Below are positions 12,824 to 26,635 of a DNA stretch of 64,000 nucleotides, piece after piece. This DNA comes from Tamarix chinensis (lineage: Eukaryota; Streptophyta; Magnoliopsida; Caryophyllales; Tamaricaceae), in assembly GCA_030549775.1 (NCBI GenBank), contig CM060180.1:32957090-33021089 (forward strand), given 5' to 3'. Position 1 is the first letter of the stretch. Each line of letters begins with the position of its first letter. A model generated the notes under the pieces. That model saw nothing but the letters and a program-made list of their open reading frames with translations. It was not told the origin of the DNA and made no database searches. The translations under genes and the position numbers were made by a program.

Positions 12824-13609
12824 ATGGGTGCTAAGACTCTAGCATGCGTTGTAGTGTTGATGATGGCTTCCTGCATGGCCTACGCCACTGATCCAACCCA
12901 ACTGCAGGACTTTTGTGTAGGAATCAACGACCCAAATGCTGGAGGTCTGGGCTGCATCTATTTAGCTATCTATTCTTTTGCTAAATAGCGAAAGTCTTAT
13001 TTCGTTTCCTGCTAAAGTAATAATATTGACTGAATTTTCTCTCTTCAACATGCAGTGTTTGTCAATGGATTGTTCTGTAAAAACCCTATGCACGCCAAAC
13101 CAGAGGATTTCACGTTTAAAGGTTTGAACGTTCCGGGGAATACGAACAACAGGGTAGGCTTCAACGTGACCCTCGTGAGTGCAGCAAACTTGGCAGGACT
13201 CAACACCCTCGGCATATCATTGGCTCGCCTCGACTTTGCGCCTTATGGTCTCAATCCTCCCCACACTCACCCCCGTGCTACTGAGATCCTCACCGTCATA
13301 GAAGGAACTTTGTACGTTGGTTTTGTTACCTCCAACCAAGCTGATGGTAGCAACAAGCTCTTTGCTAAGGTCCTGTACCCTGGAGATGTCTTTGTCTTTC
13401 CTCAGGGTCTCATTCATTTCCAGTTTAATGTTGGCAAGACAAAGGCTCTGGCTTTTGCTGGTCTCAGCAGCCAAAACCCAGGAACAATTACTATTGCCGA
13501 CGCAGTTTTTGGTTCTACTCCACCTATCTCGGTCGATGTTCTTGCTAAGGCCTTCCAACTTGATGCCAACGTGGTTAAAAAGCTCCAGGCTGCATTTGGG
13601 TCAGCTTAA
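12824..13609 (+). CDS. GLP: Germin-like protein (cupin), subfamily 1 type, two exons
   Basis: Exon 1 is 12824-12944 and exon 2 is 13056-13609, joined across a 111-bp GT-AG intron. The product is 224 residues, the usual germin-like length. Residues 1 to about 22 form a hydrophobic signal peptide, so the protein should go to the apoplast/cell wall. Cys31 and Cys48 are the conserved disulfide pair. Cupin box 1 gives His110, His112 and Glu117, and box 2 ([16 protein letters not shown], 150-165) gives His161: the four manganese ligands are all present. Asn77-Val-Thr is an N-glycosylation site. Family members form oligomeric beta-barrel manganese proteins with superoxide dismutase, sometimes oxalate oxidase, activity and are often stress- or pathogen-induced. 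Which activity this one has cannot be told from sequence. The frame is intact, splice sites are canonical, and a TATA box and poly(A) signal are in place, so it looks functional. It is the only host gene recognised, although germin-like genes often occur in tandem clusters. Confidence 0.97.
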
Positions 13610-13826
13610 TCGATTCAGAGTGTTGAATTTACCAGCAACACGTTAGTTAGCTATTTTACCTTTAGACCTGTTCCTTGAGAATGGTTGCAGGTGAATGCTG
13701 TTATCATGGGTAGATCATACTTCAATGTTGATGAAAACAAGATGCATGTAAGAGAATACGTAATTATTTAATTATGTCTTCTTTATTGTTGTATGGAGAA
13801 GTCGGATACTATACTAAATTTATATA

Positions 13827-13832
13827 AATAAA
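13827..13832 (+). terminator. AATAAA poly(A) signal of the germin-like gene
   Basis: AATAAA lies 218 bp after the stop codon in a T-rich, A-rich context, a plausible 3' UTR length for this gene family. Confidence 0.55.
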
Positions 13833-13839
13833 AGATATC

Positions 13840-14212
13840 TTATTTGTTTGAAGGCCTCTCAAGTCTATTTAAAGTCCCGTATTTAAAAAAAAAATACATT
13901 ATTATGATCATCATTATTTTAATGTGGGTAAGCTTTATTATCCGGAGAAAGGACGAAGAATACAAACAAAAGAAAATAAAGAAAGATACCCAAGGAACGT
14001 AGAAAAGCTCCCAATAGTAGCCATGCAATTCTCCTTCATGACGGTGCATCTATAATAATTATTATTATTATATTAAAGCTAAACCATCTCCCCTAATTCT
14101 CAGCGTAATTATAATAATTTATAATTACGTAAAAACTGAAGTAGTTATAAAAATGTTCCGTGGACTATTGTTAAGGAACAAAAATTATTACTACAAATTT
14201 ATGGAAAGATGG
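13840..14212. other. AT-rich spacer after the germin-like gene
   Basis: No gene, RNA or recognisable element is seen. The sequence is AT-rich with short ATT runs. It ends at the F2a insertion point. Confidence 0.6.
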
Positions 14213-17200
14213 TGTAATATCCCATATTTTTAAAATTTAATTTTGTTAACTTTAATGATTTTATTAGTGTAATTTGATGAAAGTATTTAATTATTTTAGT
14301 TTCAATTTGTTTTATGATTTTTTCAATGATTTCAAATTCATACTATAATTTAATTAATCGTTGTCATTGCAGATCATTTTAGATAAGTATGATTACGATC
14401 ATGATTTGTTATATTTATATAATTTCAATTTCAGATTAAAAATATATATTTTTATACTTTCTCATATTGTGATTTTTACTGTTTTATTTCTTGATTATAA
14501 AATGATTTTATCTATAAAAAATATTTTTGACCTTGAATTTATCTATTTTTCTGAAGTGGTTAAGATCTTCAAAAAGTTTTAAATTAAAAAAAAATTCCCA
14601 ACTTATTTATAATTTTCTTTACAAAATTAATTTTCTTCTATTTTTCCCTTTATGGTTTGCTTAGGATTTGTTTCAGGATTTGTTTAAATTAATCTCACTT
14701 TCTTGGAATATTATTGAAATATTTCTAGATGGCTTTAAATATTTTTCATGTTGTATTATGTATTTTAGTAAATAACATAAATCTTTGTGTTAGTTAGTAT
14801 TTTCTTCCGAAAGATTTTTTTGAAATTCTTTAAATAGTTGACATTGATTTTATACCTTCGGATATTTACGAAATGATTTTTATTAAATGAGTTTTAGATA
14901 AAATTATCTGTTAATATTTTTAGATGTTTATTCTCATTTGTGTATTTGTATTTGTTAAAAAATGGTCGAACACCCCCTGATCTATTTTTCTTTTCTTCTC
15001 TCTCCCTCTTTTCTTTTCTCTCTCATCCTTTCTCGTTCTCCTTCTACAGGCAAACCCAACCCTAGAACCCCAACCTTCCCTCCTCTCTGCTACTGAGCTC
15101 TAGCGCACCAGCACTAGCACCAACAACAATGACAGGGAGAGGCAGTAGGTTGCACCGCCATTGTCTGACCACCTTCAGCATCGCTCAGCCATCTGGAAGC
15201 AGTCCTTGACTATTGGTAGAGCTCTATCAATCCTTATCCCCTCTAATTCTACAACAATTTATTCCATATAAATTTCCCAAACCCTAACTTTTGTTTTAAG
15301 TGATTGTGCATGAATTAGCTTATGATAAGCTAAATTGGTTGTTTAATTATGTATCTATATATTGTATGATTCATTTATTACTTGTTTGGATCTCCTCGCA
15401 AAAAGTAATTATCTATGATAATTACTTATTTTAAAAATTGTTTAGACTAAAATGTTTTCAAAATAAGTAATTATCATAGAAAATTACTTTTTGTAAGTAG
15501 ATTCAAACAAGTTCTTAGAGTGGTTAATTGAAGTGTATGTGGTTGATTTGTGAAAATTAAAATTTTGACCTAGTTATGTCCAAATTTTGAGGATTCAACC
15601 GATTAAGCTATTTTTGATAAATTGGTTATGTAATAGGCTATAAAATATATCTAGTTTTATATTGGAACTACTAATTTGAGAAAATTATGTGAAATGAATC
15701 AAAATTGAATTTCTAGGTCAAAATCCTTGTGTATCAAAATTAAATTGTATAATTGAGTTGTTTTATTCCATTAAAGTTAGAATATGATTTGAAATGTGTT
15801 TAATTTTATGCTAGAAGTGTCAATTTGGAAAAATTGTGTGAAATCAATCAAAATTGAATTTTTAGGGCAAAACTCTTATGGATCTAAATTGGAATGTATA
15901 ACTAAACTATTTTATTCAATTGATAATATAATTTACATTAGAATACATTTAATTACAATCCCGAATTGTCAATTTAAAAACTTTAATGAGAATTTACCAT
16001 ATTTGTATTCCGGACTCAAAAACTCTAATTATGTAAAATTGGGTATTTCCTTTTTTTTATTAATTGATGATATAATATGGTATAAAATTAGTCTAATTGC
16101 ATTTATAACTATTTAATTTAAATAAATTAATAAAACTCAATTAAATTAAATTTTTGGGCCTATAACCCTAAATTTCTAATGGAATTTTAAAATTGGTCAT
16201 TTTTATAGTTGTGTTTTTTATGAAATAGAAATAGTGGAAATGACTTAAATTGCATTTGAATACCTTCAATTTGGATTAATTAATTAGGATTGTCCGAAGT
16301 TGTATCTTGGGCTTAAAACCTTAAGTTTTTTTAAACGATTATCTTAAATTGACTAATTATAATATTATTTTTATTGAAATTAATTTTCTAGATTTATCAA
16401 AAATTAGTTTAATTGTATTATTAAAATATCAATTGAGGTTATGGAAATTAATTGGTTGGTTTGCTGTTCGGGCCTAGAAATCCTAACTATCAGAGATAGT
16501 CTTATAAAATTAATACGCTATGCTTCTTTTACCTAACTGATGATAGGCTTTGATTTAAAATCATTTGAATTATGTTTTTACCTCATCGGGTTGGATTAGT
16601 TCTCTAAAAATGGTTTGTTCATCTTTAGGTTTGTAAAACCTAGTTAGTAAGTCATTTTATATAAAATTAACTTATCCTTCATTGTCATTTCCTTGGTTTT
16701 CCAAATTAATTTGAAATGCCCTAAGTGATCTTCGTTGAACTTGATTTGGTTAATAATTAATTTTGAATATTAATGGAGCTACACTCTTGAGTCATAGGTT
16801 TTGGACATGTTTTTCTGAAAAAGTTTGTTTATCCCTTTCCTTGTTGATTATGTTATAACACTTGAATTATTGATTAATAGGGTAGTTTCTAACCTAGTCT
16901 TACAATCTCCATCAATGATCTAGGAAAGCATTATTGTGGATTGTCAAGTTCTCTCTCTCTCTCCCCCCTCTTCCTCTTTCGCAAATTATCCTTTGCTTAT
17001 GGTGGAATCATGAGATGTATGATTGCTTGAAATGGATGGTGATGAGTATATTTTATGTTATTTAAGTATGTTAAGTGTATACTATGTTTTGTGCGGTAAT
17101 GCTATGTATCTATGAGCATATAACCACAGTAGAAACACTTGTTAGCATTCATCTTGATTATTATATGTGTTAGAGTATGTGAAGGGTTGATCATGATTAT

Positions 17201-20200
17201 GTGATCAACATCTTCAACTAATTATAAAATGTCTATTGGTTTTAGAGTATTCTCAAATATGTCTCAAATATAATTGGATTAGAAAATCATATCATTGGTT
17301 GAGTATGGATTGAAATTGTATGATGACTTGTGCTTGATTTTTCATGCCATGGAAATATTCGGCTCTAACGCCACTTGAAATATTCGGCTTTAATGGCTAT
17401 AACACCCTAAAAATAACAGTTGAAAATTTTTATTTAATTAAAACCATACACAAGGAAAGAGGGTGCTATCGCCGTGATCAGCACAAGCGTGGCCCCTAGC
17501 TAGTTTCGCACCAACCACAAGGTTATAACATGATTTCACCAAACATTAAACCAGTTAAGACATAGAACTATAGAAATCTGAAAGATTCATAAATAAGGAG
17601 AAAATAAGAGTGTGTAACTAAAGGGTCATTACAGAATTGAAAATAGTACAGTGTCAAGCCCCTAAGGGGAAAGAACAATATAATAGAGATGTAGAATAAA
17701 ACATGAAAAAAAGGACAGTCTGGTCGACACTTGCTCTTGGGCCCCATGCCAAGTCTAACAAGTCATCACTCAACCCAGCCTGACATATCGAGTGTGTCAT
17801 AGGCATCGAACACATCACCTCCTACCTGCACCAACTCAGAAGGGACCTCTACTCATGGGATTGAGCAGAACCCATGAAACAGGTGATCAGTACGCTACGT
17901 ACTGAGTAAGGTAACCATATGGATAAGGCCATGAAAGAACTATAGAAAAGTAAGGTATACAATGCATAATTCAAGTTCATATCATCAATCTAGATATAAA
18001 CCATTATTTCCATCTTACACATTTCCCATATTAATTCTATGCGAGTACGGGGACCCCACTATTATAGCCGATGGACCGAAAATACTTCGCAGGGAAAAAC
18101 GCACCTAACCACTATTATAGCTGGTGGACCGGATATCACTCCATAGAGGAGAATGCACTTGACCACTATTATAGCCGGTGGGTCAAAAATTACCCTCACT
18201 AACCCCGACTCACGTAGTGTTCCACTGTAAGTAGTTAGTATCTTCCCTTGATTTAATTCTATATAAGGTTTTGCTCATCGAGCTTCGAACCCTCACTATT
18301 ATAGTCGGTGGACCAAAAATACTCCATAGGGTAAAACACTTCTGACCACTATTATAGTCGGTGGACTGAAAATTATCCTCATTGGGCTTGGCTCGATAAT
18401 CTTTCACTTTAAGTGTTTAGTGTTTTACTCGTATCTTATTCTACATACAACCCTTACAAGATATGCATAACCCACTAGACTTCCCATGCTCACCCTTTTA
18501 TTCCCAATTTTTCCAAAAACCATGTCCCATATCTTGGGACCTTTACACAACCTATAACTCCGAGACTTCTTCCCTACCTTTTTCCACTCACTATAAGAAA
18601 TCCAGACTCTTCCACGCATGTTTCAATGCCCACTCTTCATAACTCCGTTTTGACTCATCATCCCCTCTAGGGTTTCCCTCAAAACTCCTAATTTGGCCTA
18701 TGTAGCCTCACTTTTCCCCATTCTACACAACCCATACTCCTCTTTGCTCTCAAATCTACTACTCCACTCAAACCACACCCAAATTCAAAAATTCATTACC
18801 CATCTTGCACATGTACCCAAAAAAACCCTAGTTTGCTCCCCAAACCCTAATTATTCTCCTTTATTTTGTATCATCCCCTCAACACCCAAACACCCTTTTC
18901 CACTTTGCTCACTTCCCCTCCATGTGACATTCTTATTCCCCAATCTAACCATTTCCATTAGTTTTTCCTTTCACGCACACTTCTCCCACTTAGGGTTTCC
19001 TCCCAAACCCTAGCTAAGCCCCTATACACCCTTATACCAACCCCACATACTAATTTTCACATATAGATTCTAATCACCCTAACAACTCTTCCTTTACCTT
19101 ACTTAACCCTCAAGTTAACTTTTTCCATGTAAAGGTCATCTCCATGCAAATGCTAACTATCCCATGCAACCCTAAACTCCCCATGCATATTTTATTCCAT
19201 CCTCTTAATTTATTCCCATTATTCCTTCCTTTTCCACCCATAAGTCATAAGGTTTTAGGCTATTCTTACTACCATCTAGTTAACTCATTTCCCTTACCCC
19301 CTTTTTTCCTTTCGCAACCACATCACACTACTTGAAGCATCCTATCATGCTTGTCACAAAGGGCAATATTACAAAATCACATTTCAAGTACAAGTAACAA
19401 TACCATATTACACATGCCACAAAAATACATACAACTTACCTTAGCTCCATGCTTAGTAAGCTGCACTACAAGGCATAATCCATATCCATATAAGGTACAC
19501 ACATAGAACCAACACACATAAGCACATGATACATATTATTAGGCCTTAACCATATCCTTACCAAAAAATAACATCGGGCTTAGAGCACGCTCCTACGCCT
19601 CCTTAGAGGTTGGATTTGTCTCACCTATAAGAGGGAAACACTAGGGTTAACTTCCCTCTTAATATTTTTATTATTTTCTACTTTACCTTTAGCATGAACT
19701 AGTATTAGTGATAATAATAATAATAGTTTTAGTAGTATTAATAAAGGCGTTATCATTAAAATGGCTAATAAATACATTAGGGATAATATTAGCTAAAATA
19801 GGGTTAGGTAGTTATAATAGTCATAGCAGAATATTAATAACAATATCATTAATGATAGTGATAATAACTTAATAATAATAATAATGATGATGATGATGAT
19901 GATGATAGTAGTAGTAGTAGTAGTAGTAGTAATAGTAATAATAATAATAAAGCTAACATAATAATTATACCTAAATAATTTATACTTGAGTGTTAGAAAG
20001 GGTTAGGGCACAACCAAAGTAAGGGTGGCGGCAATGACGGCGACAGTGGTGGAAGTGGTGGTTTTGGAGAAACACTACAAAAAAGTCAATTTTTAGCAAC
20101 AACATTTTTTGTTGAAAAAGATAGAAAGTCGTTGTAAAACATATATATCGCAACAATTTTTTTTTTTGCAGGGTCGTTGCGCGTCATGGCGTTGCAAAAA

Positions 20201-20589
20201 AAATAAAGAAACGACAATGGTCGTTGCTAAAACGTAATTAAATGCAACATAAATTGTCATTGCAATACATCATTTCATCTAACTACATATGTTTATATAT
20301 TACAACGGCTTTTGTCGTTGCAAAATATTGATCCTACTTCGGCAATAATTTATGTCGTTACAAAAATATGTAATTAATAACGACTTTTAACGACTTTTGT
20401 CGTTGAAAAAAAACAAGATTTTAGTTTGGCAACAAATTATGTCATTGCGAAAGCTTGTTATTTGCAACAACAAAAGTTGTTGCAAAAAAAAAGCATATTA
20501 TAGCAACAATATTTGTCGTTGTAAAAACACATTAATTGCAATGGCTTATGTTGTTGCAAAAAATTAAATAAACTTTAGAAATAATAAAT

Positions 20590-20929
20590 TACAAATACCC
20601 TGAGTCAATACAAGCACATATGTGCCACCTATAGCACCCGAGACCAAGACCCGCAAATTTCTACCATCCCAAGTCGAAACGACCACATAGGGCCACTTGG
20701 TAGTCACCTAGGCCCACAAGAACTGTGAGGTTATCGTCAAGTGCCACAAATCAACACGAGGCCTTTCTGAAACTTCCCAGGAGGGTCACCCATCCTAAAA
20801 ATTGCTCCAAGGCAAGCACACGTAACTATTGAGTTATTTATACAGAATCACCAAAAGGATTGTATACTATATTGATATAAGTAAGCATATCAATCATTAT
20901 AACATTTCACTTAATTTGAGAATATTACA
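20590..20929 (-). mobile_element. Cassandra-type LTR inside the outer CACTA
   Basis: On the minus strand it starts TGTAATATTC at 20929. At about 20850-20760 it carries sequence very close to the 3' half of plant 5S rRNA, including tAGGATGGGTGACC and CTGGGAAGT. That combination is diagnostic of Cassandra TRIM LTRs, whose 5S-derived box has an internal Pol III promoter. The left boundary is uncertain; no clear TGTAACA terminus or matching target duplication was found. Only one LTR is present, so it is a solo or truncated copy. Confidence 0.7.
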
Positions 20930-21302
20930 CTTTATCATTCCAAAAAATATATAATTGCAATAATAAATTCATTGTAAAAAATTATCGATAATTTCTTTTG
21001 TAATAACTTGTTACGTTAAAATAATATAAATATTTGCAACAAGTATAGTTGTTGCAATAAATTCAATCAATATTTTACAATATAAAAAAAGTCGTTACAA
21101 AAATGTTATATATATTCCAACAAATGAATGTTGTTGCAATAAATCCAATCAAAATTTTGCAACAAAAAAAAGTCGTTGCAAAAACTTTTGTATATTGCAA
21201 CATATAAATGTCGTTGCAAATAACTATTACGTATATTGCAACAACAAATGTCGTTGAAAAAAATATAAATATCATTTTGTTAAAATAACACTACCCCAAA
21301 AA

Positions 21303-21720
21303 GTAGTTTTAATAACGGTTTTCAACCGTTATTAAAATGCCCATTATTAAATCTTTAATAACGGTTCATAACCGTTATCAAAAATATAAAAAAACCAGCC
21401 AATATGAGCCTAAACTATATGTTTAAGAACCGTTTTTAAGAAAAACCATTGTTAAAAAAGAGGGTTTTAATAACGGTTACTACAAAAACCGTTGTTAAAA
21501 CATCATCCAATTACACTTTCTGACATTATTTAGGCATTTATTAAACATAATACGTATTAAATGAGCATAAATTTGAGATTAAATGTATATTTTTAATAAC
21601 GGTTCTTATAAGAACCCTTATTAAAACCTACGTTTTAATAACGGTTTTCATAAGAACCGTTATTAAAACTAGGTTTTAATAACGGTTTTGATAAGAACCA
21701 TTATTAAAACTACAGTTTTT
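21303..21720. repeat. Left subterminal palindromic repeats, CACTA copy 1
   Basis: About seven units of the form TTTTAATAACGGTT, a short spacer, AACCGTTATTAAAA. In En/Spm such subterminal repeats are the binding sites of the TNPA-type protein. Matching units stand at the right end (26306-26600), along the left end of the 60646 copy and, decayed, at 11810-12370. Confidence 0.9.
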
Positions 21721-22033
21721 TTTAAAAAGTTTTTGCAGTTTTGTTCCTGCCCACATACACAGTTATATGTTTAAATCATTACCAAATCTACATTATAAAA
21801 CAGCATCAATTCATAACAAATATGCAATCACACCATAATTTCACTGAATCCCTAGTTAATATGCATGTCTTAATACACCGGACATATATACTCAAGAATC
21901 AAAATTAGTAGGCATACCACAACTTAGTAGCTCTATACCCCAAAGTAAAATGTTCATAAATCTAGCCTAGAAGACTTAAAGACATAGACAAAATACAAAC
22001 CTGAACATGCATGTAGAATATATAGATCTCTAC

Positions 22034-25000
22034 CTAATACCGAATGAATGAGTGTACGTGCTTGGCCCATTGTTCTCTCACTTCGTCAATTTCTTCAACA
22101 TTTTATTGCTGGCCTTATGCATAATCATCGGTGAAAAACTACAATGCCCAAGTTTCGATTAATATATAGTTAGCACTTACGTCAACTACCAAATATATAT
22201 GTCATGATTCATTAATGGAAAAATATCGAAAAGAAAACATACATAGCTTGGAACTATGTTAACCGATCTATTTTGGACTATCATATCAATTGCTCTACAT
22301 ACATAGTATCCACAATCATTGTCGTTTTGCTGTTGTGGACACTATCAAATGAATTCAGTTAGCTCTCTAACTATTAGATATTAATTTTAATTAAAATAAA
22401 ATACGAAATAGTTATCTTCCTACTTACTATAATAGGCTTGTATTGAACATTCTTTGGGTCTGGGACACCATTCTCACCTCTCCTTTGATACGCTGTCCGT
22501 AGTGCCCTAATAAATAGAGTTGGATACACAATATTGTAAGTACGTATATATACCTCAAATAATGAAAGCTAGTAGAATATATGTATAAATAAGCTAATGA
22601 AGTAAGAAGTGAAAAGTATATTAACATGTTGATAAATTCCTTCCCACCAGGACGAGCGACTTCAAAAGGCACGTCATAGGTTCGAAGGGAATCAAACACA
22701 TAGACTTTATTAAGATCAGGTCGGACAGTGTACAAAACCCAATGTTCAGTTGCGAGGTGAGGAATGAGATAGAGCTTATTGTGTCCCTCCATCAAAACGT
22801 GATCCGCTAAATAGTTTATGTGTCTACCCTCTCTTATTGTACTACCGTCAGCTATATCGTATGGGCACACAAACACAATAGAGGACAGCATTCCCTCCAT
22901 CGCAGCTCGAGTAGCTACCAACCTATGGATGACAAAAATAATGTATATTTGGTAATAACTAATAACTCATATAAGAGGTCATAAAAATTTCAATTGTATA
23001 AGTTAATAGTACTAAAATCTCAAAATGAAATAATACTTACGTGACATAGACGGTGACACTCATGGTTGACATCCATTCTTGATTATAAATGTCGCTTATG
23101 TCAACCGTCAATACCATGTAAGTAGCATCATCCCTCCCAACATACTCAGGATGACAATCAATGAAAATATAATTGTCCCTGAGGTAGTTTTAGGCATAAA
23201 AATATAATAAAGCTAATGCTGGTGGAGGTTGTCTTTGCTGATCTGAAGAAGGAATCTTTTGTGGAGCAACTAATTTTTTAGATTTATCTCTCTTTCCTTT
23301 AGCAGCGCTCTATTTTGTGTTGCTTGTTCTGCTAGTACCTCTCTTGGTTTTACTAGCAGAAGCAGTCTTCTTTTTTTATTCCTTTTTTGATTCCTTAATT
23401 GATAATATTAAATAAAATATATTTTGAGCATATAAATATATATATGAAAAAAGTATGAATAGTATAACTACTAAACAAGGTATAATGAAGATGTCAAATG
23501 TCAATACCTCTTCATTAGTGAGACGTATTTGATCCGCAGGCCAAGCCACAAAGCTTCCATGAGCTTCTAGTACTGTGGTTGCCTCATCGCCCTCTTTATA
23601 ACAAGGCAAGTGTGCACTACCAATGATTGGAGTGTCAATACTCACCGGCCTTGTATTTAGAGCTAAATTGTACCCGTGGATTGTTTGCGTTTCGGTACTG
23701 TGACTAATGCGGACCCTTCCTTTCGCCAAAATTTTTGAAAGGTCATTCGCTAATAAGTCACATTTATACAAACCCTAAACAAAAATATTAGACATTATTA
23801 ATAATTTATTACACCAAATACATTTAATAACAATTCATAGTTTGTAATGCTTACCTCTGGAAGAGTAGAAAGAAGTGCAACAGCTTCACAACTATCTCTG
23901 ACACTATTTACATTAGGTATGTGAAGCTGATCATGATCTACGGAATTGGATGGCTTATACCCTTAAGATTTAATAAATGACAACTCTTGCTCCATTGTTG
24001 CCATCCGTTCAAATGCCACGTTCAATTTTTTGGTGAGGATGGCGACTTGCTCATTAGTGCTACGAGAACCACGAGATCGACCACATATGCTTGTTCTCAT
24101 AACACCCAATCCAAGGCCCCTGTGTCTTCCAGGGTGTTCTACAATTCCTGTAGCCTGGGACACAATGCTATATTGGTCCACCTCCTCACCATCTAACGTT
24201 TCAAGTTCGTCCTGTAATGTATATAATATATGTAAATTTAACTTATAGGAATATGCATAATATAATAGTTTTCTAAAAGAAAACTAAGTAGGGTTCTAGA
24301 TATCTACAAACTTACAATTTTTTTGGCTGCAACATCAACATATTCATTAATATATACATCTCTTGTTGCTCTAGCCTTCTTCCATAATGTACCAATATTG
24401 ATGGACGAGGTACATGGGTCCAAGTCTTGGGCTAGGAGCTACAAATCAAAAAATATTCTTAATTAATAATATTATTATAAAATTCGACATTTACATGTAA
24501 ATAGATAATCACAAAAGGCATACCAACTCCTCTTCAAGGCCCACATAGCCTTTGCGAGCCATATTATGCCGGTATTTATTTTTCTTCACAATCTCTTTAT
24601 TTTGGGTACTTTTTTCTACGAGTTAAATATGACCTAAAGGTTCTTAGACGCTCCCCAGAATGTCTAAGAAGCCATTTCTTCCTACTCGCTAGGGCATTGA
24701 ACACTCTTTACAAAATAAGACATGTAGATGTATACCGATGTTAATGTAATAAAATTAATAACATTTGACATAAAAAAATGATTACATAAAATAGCATATT
24801 TACCATGATTTCCTGCTAAATATGCTTCTTATGACCCTTTGGAACCTGGTTCCAATTATTATAGGAGATAGGAACACGGTTACGGGTCATAAGTGAAATG
24901 TAAGTCAAGAACATATCTGCGTAAGGGCCGATGGGAAGATTGTAAGTATTCCATCCCAACTCGACTAATTCTCCTCTATTCCTCATGTCTGTGATGATTC

Positions 25001-25067
25001 TCATAATCGTAGGTCCTCTCTTCCCTTCTTCATCACTGCTGTCCCTATTAATGTTTTTGTTGGCCAT
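22034..25067 (-). pseudogene. Decayed CACTA gene: plant-transposase N-terminal region, DUF8039-like region, Ulp1/C48 peptidase
   Basis: Exons inferred by comparison with the 60646 copy: 24804-25067, 24524 to about 24705, 24316-24438, 23855-24211, 23508-23774, 23041-23393, 22626-22922, 22428-22506, 22243-22341 and 22034-22138. Exon 1 resembles the N-terminal region of plant En/Spm ORF products (RGPT, VPISYNNW). Exon 5 has the PIIGSAHLPCY...FVAWP pattern of DUF8039. Exons 7-9 form a Ulp1-like cysteine peptidase with EHW (His), FDSL (Asp) and QQNDNDCGYY (Gln, Cys). Damage: TAG at the end of exon 1, a 1-base frame change in exon 2, TAA at 23963-23965, stops in exon 6 (KTAG and YATAA contexts) and two in the last exon. 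At five of these sites (exons 4, 6 and 10) the 60646 copy has an amino-acid codon. Splice sites remain. The encoded peptidase would be expected to act on SUMO-like substrates, but its role in CACTA elements is not settled. Confidence 0.85.
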
Positions 25068-25189
25068 ATCTCTACAAAAAATAAATAAATAAATTATGTT
25101 AGAATGTTATGTATTGAGCATAATAATGTACCATTATATTATCAATACGAATCATCCTTAGAAAGAATTAATCTCAAATGTATCATGCT

Positions 25190-25199
<10 letters not shown>

Positions 25200-25233
<34 letters not shown>

Positions 25234-25390
25234 TCATGCTAACATGTTTCAAAAAAGATATTAATACTAACCCTAACCCTAATTAACCATAATAAACGAT
25301 AAACCCTAACCCTAACCCTAGCTAATTAACCATAATTTATTATAATAAAACCTAACCCTAAATCTCATAAAATCTTAATCCCTAAACATA
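25200..25390. repeat. (AT)n run and degenerate CCCTAA repeats inside CACTA copy 1
   Basis: A TA dinucleotide run lies at about 25195-25230. It is followed by ctaaccctaaccctaa-type telomere-like units at 25262-25350. Both lie upstream of the element's gene and look like local low-complexity sequence, not a telomere. Confidence 0.7.
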
Positions 25391-25399
25391 TCTAAATGT

Positions 25400-26300
25400 A
25401 ATTAAACCATAATATATAAATCATATTATTACTTATTATTATTATTATCATACACAATTATTTCTCTCTATTTAATTATTCACTTTTATATATTCCTTAT
25501 TTTTTATATATATTTAATCCACATAAAATAGAAATCATTAACATATGCATCTCTAATTGAAATTTTCATTTAATTATGCATGTGCATATGTAAAATATAT
25601 TTGCATTTCATTATATGACATTTCCTATATCTTATTGCTAGTCTCCTATACATATTAATGAAAATGTGTGTGTGTGTGTGTGTAGTTTTTATGAGTGAAA
25701 ATGTATATATTTCTACACTCACATTCATATTATATATATATGTAAAGGTCTCGGCCGGCCAACACATGCATTTGTTAATATATAACAGTAACGCAAAAAA
25801 TTCAACAACGAATAGCAAAATTTTCAGCCAATACATTCAACAACACATTTTCGAACGACAAACCGCAATCTTTCAATAACAAACAAATGAAACCCTCTAG
25901 CAACATGCATGCATTTATATATATATATATATACATATATAAGTAGATAAAAAGTTACGAGAGGAAGAACAAACACATACATAAAGTGAGCTAGCTACAA
26001 ACACGACGGCGAGCAAGTTGAGAGAGGCAAGGGCTTCAAACATGACGGAGGATGAAGGTGCAAGTGCTGGCTAGCTAGCTTTGGAACAATGACAGCACGT
26101 ACATGCAGAGCCGACAATGGTAGAGGCGTGGTGGAGAGTTGGCGGTGCGAGGGTTTCCCTTACTTGAGAGGAGCTGGAGTGGTGGTGCATAGTGTGGTGG
26201 TGCGAGGGTTTGCAAGGAGAAGGAGAGCAAGAGAACGAAGGTGTAGAGAGTCTGAAACTTTTGGCATGAAATAGAACTGAGCAAAATAAAAGTTTGATTT
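25400..26300. other. 5' non-coding part of CACTA copy 1
   Basis: AT-rich sequence with (GT)n at about 25665-25684 and TA runs, between the gene's first recognised exon and the right subterminal repeats. No TNPD-type transposase or other convincing protein is seen on either strand. Confidence 0.6.
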
Positions 26301-26305
26301 TGGAG

Positions 26306-26600
26306 TTTTAATAACGGTTCTCTCAATGGTTCCTGAGAGAATCGTTATTAAAACATATTTTAATAACGGTTCTTCCAGGAACCGTTATTAAAACATTCGG
26401 TCTTTTGATAACAGTTCTAATATGAATTGTTATTAAAACCTCTTTTAATAACGGTTTAAATAAAACCGTTATTAAAACATCCGTGCAAATTTTAACGTTG
26501 CTCTTGTAATAACGGTTTTGAACTAGAACCGTTATCAAAACTCTCCCGCCCATTAATTTTCACTCGTTTGACAACGGTTCTCGAACCACCGTTATTATTG
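26306..26600. repeat. Right subterminal palindromic repeats, CACTA copy 1
   Basis: About six palindromic AACGGTT/AACCGTT units, the counterpart of the left array. The last units degenerate toward the terminus at 26632. Confidence 0.85.
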
Positions 26601-26635
26601 TCCTACTATTATTTTCCGTTTTCGTAGTAGTGTAA

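Larger units (their letters stand above)
21289..26632 (-). mobile_element. Inner CACTA element (copy 1) with a decayed DUF8039/Ulp1 gene
   Basis: Left end CACTACCCCAAAAAG (21289) and right end CGTAGTAGTG (ending 26632), flanked by a 3-bp duplication TAA (21286-21288, 26633-26635). Length is 5344 bp. The flanking sequence is the 184-bp repeat of the outer CACTA, continuous across the insertion. Both ends carry palindromic AACGGTT...AACCGTT subterminal repeats (21303-21720, 26306-26600). One multi-exon minus-strand gene lies at 22034-25067. No TNPD/transposase_21-like gene is seen, so the copy looks non-autonomous. The same element, opened from the same terminus, starts again at 60646. Confidence 0.9.

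Noticed and set aside
13217..13646. Antisense and shifted frames over germin-like exon 2
   Set aside because: Shadows of the real coding exon; the sense frame has all cupin ligands.
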